Positions 13,234 to 22,424 of a stretch of 64,000 nt of DNA are shown piece by piece. The stretch lies in assembly GCA_036768485.1 (NCBI GenBank), contig JAVLUZ010000157.1, forward strand, positions 16,495,877 to 16,559,876, in the 5' to 3' direction. Each line of letters starts with the position of its first letter. Position 1 is the first letter of the stretch. The notes beneath the pieces are model-generated. The model was not told where the DNA came from, did no database searches, and saw nothing but the letters and a program-made list of their open reading frames with translations. Made by a program: the position numbers and the translations under genes. Origin of the DNA: Mermis nigrescens (taxonomy: Eukaryota > Nematoda > Enoplea > Mermithida > Mermithidae).

Positions 13234-16200
13234 TAGGTAGCGCGTTAGCGCGTACCTATAATATACTTGGGTACCCCCAACACCTGTGCACCCCCTACAG
13301 CTATAACGGGACACTTCTGGAAGGTGCGGCTTTTATTAAAAAGAAAGATAATAAAAAATTCGCTGCCCGTGTTTTTTTGTTTTTCTTGAAACTCAAAATT
13401 GACTGTGTAAAGAAGGTGTAAAGTTTTTGTGTAACGTTATAACATAGGACAAATTTTGGGATCTTTTTACTGCGGCATGTGGACAACTGAGTATTGATGA
13501 CTCGAAGGATTGAACAGGATAGGATAATAGAGGGATGAATTCTACAGATGACACTTTTTTTGTTTTTTGAAATTCGCATTAGTTATCGAACGGCAGTGTA
13601 AAGAGTGCGAAAATCTGGGGGTGAAAAAGCACTTTTTGGTCGAGTTTTCAACCTTCCTATGTCCGATACTAACTCCGGTTATGAGATTTTTAAAATGTTT
13701 TCTGACAGAAATGTAGAGCGGATCAAGGGCTACATTCTGCATATAAGCAAAGTCTTCTATGCTCTATGGTGAGTTAGATCCTGGGGTTTAAAGTTTACAC
13801 TCTAGTGGATGGTGTAAAAAAACGGATTTTAACTAAGATTTCTCTGCCAAATTTTTCCGCTTATGAGTCAGTGTAAATCGAAGACAGCATTAATAAAGTG
13901 CCTCACAGGGGCTAAACATCGCAGCAAACCGCATTTAAAAAAACGCAATATTGAGTTATTTATGGGGGTGTAAAGTTCGAAATCAGAGGTAAAAAATGGG
14001 CGAAAAAACACGTTTTTTCCGTAGTTTGATTGATAAATCATACCAAATAATTTTTGCAACAGAATTTTGGCGCACAGGAATGTACTACGATTTAAAAGCT
14101 ACAAATTGTACCAAACCGAATTTCTTTAAACTCAATGGGGAGTTCGATACGGAATTTTAAAGTTTACAGTGTTCTAAATGATGGAAAATACGTTTTTGTT
14201 GCGTTTTCTGTTCGCCACTTTCTCCGTCCAGAAGTCGGGATAAGTCTAATAGAATAAAAATAAAGTGCTTTATATCGGGTGCATGTCAAAGCAAATTGTC
14301 TATACATTAATATTTAGCGAGTGTAAAGTCAAAAATTTGGAGTTTAAAATGCGTTTCTGTCTTGTTTTTTCTGCCTGCTTCTCCGGTTACGAGTCAGGGA
14401 CATGCTTATCAAGTCTAGAAATGGACCAGGAACCAAATTTGATATGCCAGTCTGGCGCATATGTTTACACTCTACGGTGTTGTAAAGTAGTTTACACCAA
14501 TTGTTAGTTTGCCCATAGAACATTATGTAGACTTAATTTTTTCATAAGTATTAATCGTAATATCGGAACAATATCAAAATTATGAATCTGACTAAAATCT
14601 TCTTTACACTAGGTGTTTACATGAAGTGTACACTACATATGTATTTATCTTCGTTTTTGAGTATTCCAGAAACCTAATTTTTTCCTGGAGTCTAGAAGTT
14701 TTCAAAGGATCAAATGTGAGACGTCACGTAGGCGCGTTTGTTTACATCCAACAGTGATGTAAAGTAGTTTACACTCATTGTTTATATGTCCTCAGACCAT
14801 TGTAGAGACATAATTTTTCATGAATGTTGATCATAATATCCGAGTAATTGTTTACACTGCATGTTAGCCTTTGTTCTAGAGCATTGCAAAAACTGAAATT
14901 TTTTCCTGAGATATAAAAATTTACAGGGAATGAAATATATACGTCAGTTGGGCGCGCTTGCTTACACTCAGCAGTATTGCAAAGTGGTTTAAACCTAATG
15001 TTTATTGTCTTTAAAACATTATGGAGACTCATTTTTCCATAAATGTTGAAAGAAATATCGGAGCAATATCAAAATTACGAATCCGACTAAAATATTCTTT
15101 ACGCTATGTGTTTGTGTAAAGTTTACATTACGTGTTAACCTTAATTCGATAGACTTGCAGAGACTTTGTAACTGAAGTCAAGAAATTTTCAAGGATTTAT
15201 ATGTGAGACATCAATTAAGTGAGTTTGTTTACCCTCAAAAGTAATCTAAAGTGATTTAAAAATTATGTTCAAGTGTCCTTAGATCATTGAAGAGATGTAA
15301 TTTTGTCTTAAATGGGTTGCATTAAAGTTAAATCCTTCTTAGCCGTGTTTATAATATGTTTCACAAAATCTTGTACATGGAGGGCTATCGTTTAATTGAT
15401 GTAAATTGCCTGCAAAAGTGGTTTAAAATGAACCAGCAACCACACTACTGTGCACAGAAGTCGACAAAGATATGCAGCTTTATTGTAATCATGTACATTA
15501 ATAAGCCGTAAACTGTTAGTATTCTCTACACCTAGTAGTTGTGTAAAGTTTGCACTATTCATTTGTTGTTAATATGTAGTCTATACTACAAATTTATTTT
15601 ACTACCAAATCAAAGCGTTAGTGTTCCTTACATTTGATATTTGCGTGAAGTTTTTGAATTTTTGCCGAAAAACTTTGCCTTCTAATTTACCAACATCCCG
15701 CCTTTTCCATTTTCTTAAAGTTTAAAATCTTTTATAATTCTCTTAATAATTTAATGGTAGGTTTTAACTTTAAGTTTCTCTTGGTTTACAACTCTCGCTT
15801 AGCAAGCTCATTTTTCAAAACTTTTTCATAGTGATCAGATTAGTCGCGTTTAGTTTGGAATTGGTGGACGGTCGTTATTTTATTACTCGGCTTAAATAAA
15901 CCAAGTGACTATCTTTTGATTATTTTCTTTATCGCAAATTCAAACACCCAATTTTCAATTTGAAAATTGATCCAATTTTCAATTTGAAAATTGAAAATTG
16001 GGTGTTTTCAATTTCAAAAGTCACAACACATTGTGCTTGTGTATTGATTGAGTGAGGATTTGCAATGTGAATTCGTTGGTTAAATATTTGTGCTTGATTA
16101 TAAGTGAACTGCACATTAAGAAGAAATAACTTAATGCAATTTTAATTTGAAAATGGATGGTGTCAATAAGGTTGTCTTGTTTAAAAAGGATAATGCTGAT

Positions 16201-17076
16201 GTTAAGAACAATATTGTTTTCCGCGTTCTTGGACTGTTGTCATTATTGTGGCATGTTACTGATTGTGTTTACTGACTGATGTACTGAAATCACGCTAATT
16301 AAAAGTAGTGTACTAGCAAAGAAAAATGCTCCGATGGAACAAAAAAGATGAATATACTTGGAATTGTGGATTATTATGGATGTAAAAGGAGGGGACTAGG
16401 AAAAATCTACCTAAAGTCGGAAAATCTGCTAAAAATCACACTTTCTCTAAGCAACGCAAAAAATCGATGTATATTCTGCGGCCTCTAAAAAAGTGTCTTT
16501 TTTAAATAATGTTCGAAGTTTCAGATAAGAGTGTATAAACGAAATCTATCAAGGTTACTTTTTTAAATTGCTGGCACCTGATTGATAGAAAACTAAGAGG
16601 TATTGTATTTAAAGTTGTTTTATTTTATGAGCATTAGAGCAAGCAAAGCAGGAGCCGATTGATTAGTGCACACAATCGTTTCGGGCATGCTAGTGTATCT
16701 ACATTAAGTCTGTTTCAAGTCAACTTACGCGTTTCCTACTGTTTTAAACCAACCATGTCTTCAATTGTCTTCGATGTTTGCTATTTCATTCAATTGGCTT
16801 GGAAGACTGTTAGTTTACTTAATATCATTTCCCATAGCTACTGCATAGCTAACGTGCTGCTATTTCAATCATTGTTATGGTTGAATATTTATTTTAATCT
16901 GTTGGCCGCAGAATATACATCGATTTTTTGCGTTGCTTAGAGAAAGTGTGATTTTTAGCAGATTTTCCGACTTTAGGTAGATTTTTCCTAGTCCCCTCCT
17001 TTTACATCCATAATAATCCACAATTCCAAGTATATTCATCTTTTTTGTTCCATCGGAGCATTTTTCTTTGCTAGTA
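13234..17076 (-). repeat. 3.84-kb interspersed repeat, copy R2 (inverted)
   Basis: This is the reverse complement of R1 (3934-7800) along its whole length with only scattered differences. It begins with the GGTAGCGCGTTAGCGCGTACC near-palindrome and ends with the CTTTGCTAGTA terminus. Its left neighbour is the retrotransposon protease frame, and its right neighbour is the middle of the Polinton ATPase frame, which reads directly up to the border. The two flanks therefore belong to different elements, so this is not a simple insertion. Short frames inside are not conserved as proteins. Confidence 0.8.
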
Positions 17077-17479
17077 ACACTATATAATCAGAGTTGATGC
17101 GTGAAGTTCTTAGACCATCAAAAAAAACGTTTTGAACAATTTGTATAATGCTAATGTTCCAATGATGACAACTCCTTGTAAAAAGTTGCACAATCTGGGC
17201 ATTACCCTTGCTCTGTTGCATAAGATCATCGAGAATCAAAAAGTTGAGGCACATGACTAAATTGTTTCAGGTAATTAAAATCAGGAAGCCCTTCTATGAA
17301 TGAAACATCATTTAATTTTTTATAAATAGGCTGATTTTCTGCGAAGCTCCACCAAATCGTTTTGATTTTAGTATCAATCAGGCATGCTCTATTCTCAATT
17401 AATCGCTTGACAAATGTTGTTTTTGCCTGACTTTGTTTGGTCCTGAAACAAGACAGGTGAAAGGATGTTGGAACATCAT
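17077..17479 (-). pseudogene. Polinton packaging ATPase, frameshifted and truncated
   Basis: FtsK/HerA-type ATPases of this family package DNA into the capsid in virus-like elements. The start is the first of two adjacent ATGs (17479). A Walker A loop (about 17416-17442) is recognisable but is split by two single-base insertions. A further frameshift lies near 17255. A Walker B motif (ILDD, about 17226-17237) is followed by the family's typical LFTRSCHHWNISIIQIVQN segment. The frame stops abruptly at repeat R2. The start faces the TBP-like gene across 46 bp. The element class is clear; the gene cannot make a product. Confidence 0.8.
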
Positions 17480-17488
17480 GGTTTTAGG

Positions 17489-17496
17489 TATAAATA
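17489..17496 (+). promoter_or_regulatory. TATA box of the TBP-like gene
   Basis: TATAAATA lies 30-37 bases upstream of the ATG at 17526. It sits within the 46-bp space shared with the divergent ATPase gene, nearer to the ATPase start than its own. Confidence 0.6.
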
Positions 17497-17512
17497 TAAG
17501 TTTATCAGGAAG

Positions 17513-17520
17513 TATTTATA
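17513..17520 (-). promoter_or_regulatory. TATA box of the ATPase gene
   Basis: On the minus strand the sequence reads TCTATAAATA, 34-41 bases upstream of the ATG at 17479. The two divergent boxes are only 16 bp apart, so the two promoters overlap. Confidence 0.6.
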
Positions 17521-17525
17521 GAAAA

Positions 17526-18048
17526 ATGGTGACTGTACAAAATATTTTACTGACTACAGCACTACCCCATACGCTTAACCTCGAAGAAATCTACCAGAAA
17601 TTACCGGAGACTGCACAATACAATTATTTGAGATTTCCAGGAATTGTATTTCGACTACCTCAGGCAACATTACTGGTTTTCTTTCAAATCAGGTAAGATT
17701 GTATGTGTTGTAGCCAAAACAGTGAAAGATGGTGAAAGTGCTATAAAAGCAGCTGTGGATGCATTAAATGCTAAAAGTGATGATTTAAAGGTGAAACCCC
17801 ATATGTTTGCAGGTTCGGCAAATTTAGGGTTCCGCATTAATCTTTCCAAATTTTATGAGCTGGTGAAAAGAAAATGCATTTATGAAGTGGAATTGTTTCC
17901 TGGTTTAATATACAAATTCAGAAATATAACATTTTTGCTGTTCACAAGCGGAAAATTGATCCTTACAGGTGCAAAACAGGAGCATGAGTTGCATAGAGCA
18001 TATAAAATAGTTTCAACAATGCTTGAGAAATGCAGGTTAGATACATAA
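17526..18048 (+). pseudogene. TATA-binding-protein (TBP) core-domain homologue, one frameshift
   Basis: TBP binds the TATA box in the minor groove and nucleates transcription. The ~173-residue product would be only the two-fold repeated TBP core, without the long N-terminal tail of animal TBPs. Repeat 1 shows RFPGIVFR and SGKIVCVVAK; repeat 2 shows YEVELFPGLIYKF and TSGKLILTGAK, matching the ELFPGLIY and SGKxVLTGAK signatures of cellular TBPs. One extra T in a T-rich run near 17683 separates the repeat-1 frame from the rest; it may be decay or a sequencing error. There are no introns. It lies between Polinton genes and diverges from the ATPase, which argues against a host TBP gene or a random retrocopy. 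Confidence 0.82.
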
Positions 18049-18345
18049 TATTTCAAACTTTACAAAAAATTTTCCAAACTTTACAAAAAATATTCCAAAT
18101 TTTACAAAAAATATTCCAAACTTTACAAAAAATATTCCAAACTTTACAAAAAATATTCCAAACTCTACAAAAGTACTATGCTTAAGCATGTAAAATTATT
18201 TCCAAATTTTACAAAAAATTTTCCAAACTTTACAAAAAATTTTCCAAACTTTACAAAAAATATTCCAAACTTTACAAAAAATATTCCAAACTTTACAAAA
18301 AATATTCCAAACTTTACAAAATTATTCCAATCTTTACAAATTTTT
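18049..18345. repeat. 21-bp tandem repeat array
   Basis: About 13 copies of a 21-bp unit (TTTACAAAAAATATTCCAAAC) start directly after the TBP-like stop codon. One spacer, AAAGTACTATGCTTAAGCATG (18172-18192), interrupts it. The same spacer and a related unit occur in the arrays at 42790-43235 and 44250-44530. Because 21 is a multiple of three, it opens an artificial 7-residue-repeat reading frame. Confidence 0.85.
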
Positions 18346-18664
18346 AGATCAATACTGATGACATGGATGAAGTTATATGGTCATCAATGATTTTTGTATG
18401 GAGGTTCGCAAAGTAAAACCTAGCCTCAGGGCTTAAAAATTCCCACAAGTTAAACAGCAGGCAAAGATCGCCCTTTTTCAGGCGTTTTCTGATAAACTTT
18501 GAGAAGCTCAAAATAGCATGATCATCAAATTTGAGCAATGTTTGCCTATACTGGTTGCTCATTTTTGGCCAAAAATAATCACCAATGGCATCATTAGACA
18601 AATGTGCGTATTGTGATAAATGATGTAGAATATGATTGAAAAAACACTGACCTATAGACTCCAT
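18344..18664 (-). CDS. Polinton 106-residue protein of unknown function
   Basis: Intact 106-codon frame starting 27 bases after the integrase stop, preceded by a TATA box that overlaps that stop. The sequence is rich in aromatic residues and His, with a basic stretch (FIRKRLKKGDLC) in the middle; I recognise no domain. Its place in a tightly packed co-oriented gene row, its own TATA box and its unbroken frame support a real element gene. It ends at the edge of the 21-bp array, so the C-terminus may have been altered. Confidence 0.6.
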   Translation of the reverse strand: MESIGQCFFNHILHHLSQYAHLSNDAIGDYFWPKMSNQYRQTLLKFDDHAILSFSKFIRKRLKKGDLCLLFNLWEFLSPEARFYFANLHTKIIDDHITSSMSSVLI

Positions 18665-18688
18665 TTTTGATCTTAAGATTTAACTTAC

Positions 18689-18696
18689 TATTTATA
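18689..18696 (-). promoter_or_regulatory. TATA box of the 106-residue gene
   Basis: Minus strand GCTATAAATAG, 25-32 bases upstream of the ATG at 18664. It overlaps the integrase stop codon (18692-18694). Confidence 0.6.
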
Positions 18697-19749
18697 GCTT
18701 TACAATATCAGAAACCCACGGAACAAATTTAGGCGGGTAGCCTCTCCAGCGCACCAAATAATCAGTTTTCTTGCCTTTTTTACGAACTTTTATAATTTTT
18801 TCAATCACAAATAAATCATCTGATTTTGCACTAATTTTCTGCAGCTCGGTTTCGTAGAAAACACCCTCTAATTTTTCCCCTTTTGATCTTCGAAAGTATA
18901 AACGGGTGGTGTGCGAGCAAACCTCTCCTTAACAATGAAATATTCTTCGGTCCAGTTGGGCCAGAATCCTTTTTCGAATGTGCGTTTCACTTTACTTATA
19001 CGAACTTAATCACCAATATCAAATTTAAAAACAATGTTCGGTTTATCAATCCTGAATGCCTTGTTCAAAATTTCCCTTTCGTTTTTATAGGTAACGTTAG
19101 CGGGGATGTACCAATGGTCCTATGAAAAGAATTATTATAATTTTCAAGCAAATCGAGCAAAATGTCAATATATTTAAATGTATTCTTTTTAGTGAAATAT
19201 CGCCACATGCGTTCTTTAAGCGTACGATTAAACCGCTCAACAATACTAGCTTTCATTTCGCTTTTGGTCGTGAAAAAGTCAATAAATTGAGATTTCAAAA
19301 ATTGCTGAAATTCCTTGTTTGTAAACTCAGTTCCCTGATCCGTTTGCAGTTTATATGGTTTACGGCCCGACGATTTGAAAATTTTCTGAAAAGATGCAAT
19401 AATTTCTTTACCAGTTTTTGATTTAAGTGGCACTGCCCATGCATACTTTTGAGAAAATGTCAATACAATTGAGTAGGTACTTAAAATTATGATTGTGGTC
19501 GGCTAACAATTGTAGATCAACGAAATCCGCTTGCCACTGCTCATCAACCCCACTAACGATTACCTTGTTACGCGAATAATGTTTCTTTGCAGGTTTGTGT
19601 AGTGTATACGTGGGTTGCTTTTCCAGTCATGCTTTTACCTTTTCAAATTTTGTAGCTGGACGTAACTTTTTCACTCGAGCAAAAAGTTGATTTGCCCCCG
19701 TATACCCAGTTTGAGGGTCGTAATATAATTTTGTCAACAATTTATCCAT
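18692..19749 (-). pseudogene. Polinton integrase with chromodomain, several breaks
   Basis: Retroviral-type (rve, DDE) integrase that inserts the element into host DNA. Start ATG at 19749. In order: N-terminal part; the first catalytic Asp region (QWQADFVDLQLL, ~19530); the second (LQTDQGTEFTN, ~19345); the third Glu (SEMKASIVERFNRTL, ~19250); and a C-terminal chromodomain (KKTDYLVRWRGYPP, ~18740), the usual tail of Polinton integrases. Breaks: TGA at 19627-19629 in place of an expected Trp, a frameshift at ~19465, another at ~19085, TAA at 19006-19008, and a last frameshift at ~18870. The longest intact piece is 19065-19463, the catalytic core. It cannot make an active enzyme. Confidence 0.9.
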
Positions 19750-19776
19750 TTTTACATTTTTTATTTTATTTTTTAA

Positions 19777-19784
19777 TATTTATG
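19777..19784 (-). promoter_or_regulatory. TATA-like box of the integrase gene
   Basis: Minus strand GCATAAATATT, 28-35 bases upstream of the ATG at 19749. It is the only one of the seven boxes that departs from TATAAATA (C for the first T). Confidence 0.5.
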
Positions 19785-19814
19785 CTCTTATTGGCCGATC
19801 AAACGGATCGTCTC

Positions 19815-19870
19815 GGCTCCCACCACGTGGAGGTTAAGAGCAACGGGAGCCTGCGTTTTTAGAAAACGCA
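19815..19870. other. Two adjacent perfect hairpins between Polinton genes
   Basis: GGCTCCC (19815-19821) pairs with GGGAGCC (19845-19851). Immediately after it TGCGTTTT (19852-19859) pairs with AAAACGCA (19863-19870) around a 3-base loop. They lie in the ~150-bp gap between the 103-residue gene and the integrase TATA box. An RNA-processing or termination role for the upstream transcript is possible but unproven. Confidence 0.6.
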
Positions 19871-19900
19871 CAGTTTACTATAAATTCACAAACAAACGAT

Positions 19901-20212
19901 CTACTTGTTGCAAAATACAAAGTTATCATACATGTTTTCCCACATGTTCTTTCCATTTTGATCAAAAGCCGCATACAAGCCACACAAAGAATCAACATCT
20001 TTGTTTAAAATGGCTGCTTTCAGTCTCAATGCAAAAATCCAAAATGCTTCGCGTTTATCAATTTCGCGCTGTTCCTCTTTAAATGCATCGCTCATGTAAC
20101 CCCAGATTTCAATAAGCTTTCGGATAAAATGATGGTACGCTAGTTCACCGGGTGAAGACATGCTTTCTTTTTTTAAAAGCTGCATATATAATATACCTAG
20201 CGCAGCACCCAT
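19901..20212 (-). CDS. Polinton ~100-residue protein of unknown function
   Basis: Unbroken frame between the zinc-ribbon gene and the integrase, same strand. The first ATG (20212) sits inside the TATA box, so translation more likely starts at the Met 27 bases downstream (20185, MQLLKKESM) or at 20161 (MSSPGELAYHH). The sequence is helical in character, with FKEEQREIDKREAFW in the centre. I recognise no domain. Conserved spacing and the intact frame support a real gene. Confidence 0.6.
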   Translation of the reverse strand: MGAALGILYMQLLKKESMSSPGELAYHHFIRKLIEIWGYMSDAFKEEQREIDKREAFWIFALRLKAAILNKDVDSLCGLYAAFDQNGKNMWENMYDNFVFCNK

Positions 20213-20219
20213 ATTTATA
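20212..20219 (-). promoter_or_regulatory. TATA box of the ~100-residue gene
   Basis: Minus strand TCTATAAATATG. It overlaps the first ATG of the frame and lies 27-34 bases upstream of the second (20185), the spacing seen for the other genes of the element; this supports the second ATG as the true start. Confidence 0.6.
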
Positions 20220-20334
20220 GACTTAGTAAGCTGTTTTGGCCTTCTCCTCCTCAGCCTGCTGATCAGAATAGCGCTTCAGCACTCTTTTGCCCGCTTCCTG
20301 CATGGCTCTATTAAACTCGCTGCACCTAGGGCAC

Positions 20335-22078
20335 CATAGCCGTGCCTAGGGGGCGGCGAAGCGGCCGCACAGGGCCGCTAAAATTACGGGCCGCTAAAAA
20401 AGTTGTGGTGCATGCCATATAGAATTCATTTTTTGGCGGCCCTCTTACAATAATTCGATACATACGTTCAAAAGGATCGATTTTTCGACGTTCTAATGCA
20501 AACACAGACAGTCAGTAGAAAATCTTTACTTGCATTTTTAGAGAACGCTGTCTGAGCTATACTTGTTCTCATTTTTCAGACAAATTGTTGATTTTTCTGT
20601 TGCAATAATGTGTCCAGAAAATTGAGTTCGAAAAGGCTAAAATGTCAAAATTTCCCGGCGCTTTGCTTCGAGCCATAGATCAAATGAATTTAAAAGCTTG
20701 AATCAGATGAAATAATCTAGCACTTCACATCACTAGTAATTTAATGCACTATTTGTTCATTGAATGAAAGTGCGCATGCTTGTTGAGCATAAAACTAAAA
20801 GTGCGAAAATGATTGTGTACCAGTTTGTCTATTCTTTGCTTTGTTTGTCTTTCTTTACAAGGACACAATCCTATTTTAAATGAAAGAAATGGCCAAATTT
20901 TCTTGTGTTTTTGTGCATTTCCTGTTTTCTGAATTACATCTTCTTAATAAGAAGGCCACAAATGGGCCTGAAAAGGTAAGAACAAAAATTTCAATTTATA
21001 CATTTTTCTATATCTTATTGGCAGCGACCCGTTGCAGCGCTATGTAATTAGCAGAGGTCGAAAAACGCATTTCAGCTCAGAAGTTTTGTGAAGTGTAATA
21101 GGTCATCAATTTCAAGTGTTTTTGGGTTCCATTCAGCACCGAAATTCGGCCGTTTTTGCGAAAATTTTAACGTTATTATTTGACATTAAAATGCTTTTTA
21201 CAAAATTTTTGGGGACTCTGTCCCGGACCCCGCAGGGAACGCTTGACCGCGCCACCTAAGACCCCCGCAGCATATGTGGGCAGCAACAAAATCCCGGGGA
21301 GGTGCAAGGTTTTTTGAAAGTCAAAAAATGGCCTTAAAAATGGTGGTAGGGCGATAAGAAACACCGTTTTCGAGGTTTCTCATTGAGCACTACCCACGAA
21401 TACCAGCTTTAAAAACATGGGAAGATGATGAATTGCTCAAGTCATGCACACGGTTAGCTGCGTTTCTGATGATCTTAATGGACCAGACATGTACACAGAG
21501 CTAAAAGTTCTTGCTCGATCAAGTCCAAATGAATTAACTTCGCCACTAGCTACTCTTAAATATCTATCAAATGGCTTCCAGGATGTTTTACCGAACCTTA
21601 TAATTGATTTCAGAATTTTACTTACAATACCTATTGCTGTGGCCTCAGCAGAACGTTCCTTCTCGGAACTGAAATTAATAAAGACATATTTGCGGTCAAC
21701 TATGACTGATTCTTGTCTAAGTGCACTAGCAATTATTTCAATTGAAAATGATTTATCATCTCCGTTAGATTTTTGTGCAATTGATTGACCAGTTTGCCGC
21801 TCAGAAAGCTAGGCAAGTTATTTTGTAATAAAGCACGTCATCATTCACGAAATAGGTAAATTATTTGAGAAAAAAACATACGATACCTACTAAAAATAAT
21901 GTAGCAAAATATTTTGTTAGTAAATTTCCAGTAAGATGCTAACTGCGATCATATAGGTACATATGTAAAGGATGTACCATAAGTGATAATTATGATGCAT
22001 ATAATACCAGTTTTAAAAATCATGGGGCCGCCAAAATAAGTTTTGCCCAGGGCCGCTAAACCTCTAAGCACGGCCCTG
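20335..22078 (+). mobile_element. hAT element (ZMYM-like), 1744 bp, with exact 8-bp TSD
   Basis: Flanked by identical TAGGGCAC at 20327-20334 and 22079-22086. The termini CATAGCCGTGC and GCACGGCCCTG are inverted repeats with two mismatches, typical of hAT elements, followed by GC-rich subterminal sequence. The interior has only the C-terminal end of a transposase (21444-21788) and an inverted, partial copy of the ~260-bp MITE family (about 21276-21396), so it is a deleted, non-autonomous copy. It disrupts a Polinton gene. Confidence 0.88.
21444..21788 (+). pseudogene. hAT transposase C-terminal dimerisation domain, fragment
   Basis: The frame ends with the hAT dimerisation signature: LLTIPIAVASAERSFSELKL followed by IKTYLRSTMTDSCLSALAI. 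This matches the TTF/ZMYM-type hAT proteins widespread in insect genomes. Only about 110 residues remain of a protein usually 600-800 long; the zinc finger and catalytic core are absent. The start ATG is probably fortuitous. Confidence 0.85.
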
Positions 22079-22354
22079 TAGGGCACATTTGGATATTCAA
22101 GTACCACCTGCCAGAATTTGTTTCGAAAAAGTCCCTTTCAGAACTATTTTTCTGACAAAAATAGCAAAGCTGGATCATTAGGGAGTACATGGGCCGATCC
22201 AAGTTCCTCCCACATAGCTCTATGGCCGGTTTGATGGACCGGCCATAGGGCTTCTTCTCCTCATCCAGAAAAAGACGCTTTTGGATTTCCCTGATTTCTT
22301 CCATTTTCTCCTTATCGTACTAAAAAGAGTAGTTAAACAGTAGACCATTATTAG

Positions 22355-22362
22355 TATTTATA
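22355..22362 (-). promoter_or_regulatory. TATA box of the zinc-ribbon gene
   Basis: Minus strand TCTATAAATAC, 51-58 bases upstream of the ATG at 22304, in the 120-bp divergent space shared with the polymerase gene. Confidence 0.55.
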
Positions 22363-22379
22363 GATTTTGATTGTATGTC

Positions 22380-22387
22380 TATAAATA
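22380..22387 (+). promoter_or_regulatory. TATA box of the polymerase gene
   Basis: Plus strand TCTATAAATATGG, 38-45 bases upstream of the ATG at 22425. It is identical over ten bases to the box of the ~100-residue gene at 20212. Confidence 0.6.
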
Positions 22388-22424
22388 TGGGCAAGTATAA
22401 CTCCATAAAGTTCTTACATTAAAA

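Larger units (their letters stand above)
20223..22304 (-). pseudogene. Polinton zinc-ribbon-like protein, split by a hAT insertion
   Basis: The 5' part is 22087-22304 and the 3' part is 20223-20326, ending TAA at 20223-20225. They are separated by a hAT element and the 8-bp target duplication. The same frame continues across when the insertion is ignored, so the gene was intact before the hose of inserted sequence arrived. The 5' part contains a CYFC pair and, at the break, a CP pair whose second Cys is just beyond it, which suggests a C-X2-C...C-X2-C zinc ribbon. The 3' part ends in a Lys/Glu-rich helix. It diverges from the polymerase gene. Function is unknown; a transcription-factor-like ribbon is possible. 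Confidence 0.65.

Noticed and set aside
17526..18048. TBP-like frame as the host's own TBP gene or a processed copy
   Set aside because: It lacks an N-terminal tail and introns, is clearly diverged from animal TBPs, has no poly-A remnant, and is divergently paired with a Polinton ATPase under the same type of TATA box as its neighbours.
18049..18345. CRISPR-like or coding repeat
   Set aside because: The 21-bp units have no unique spacers and the 7-residue peptide repeats follow from the period being a multiple of three. The organism is eukaryotic.
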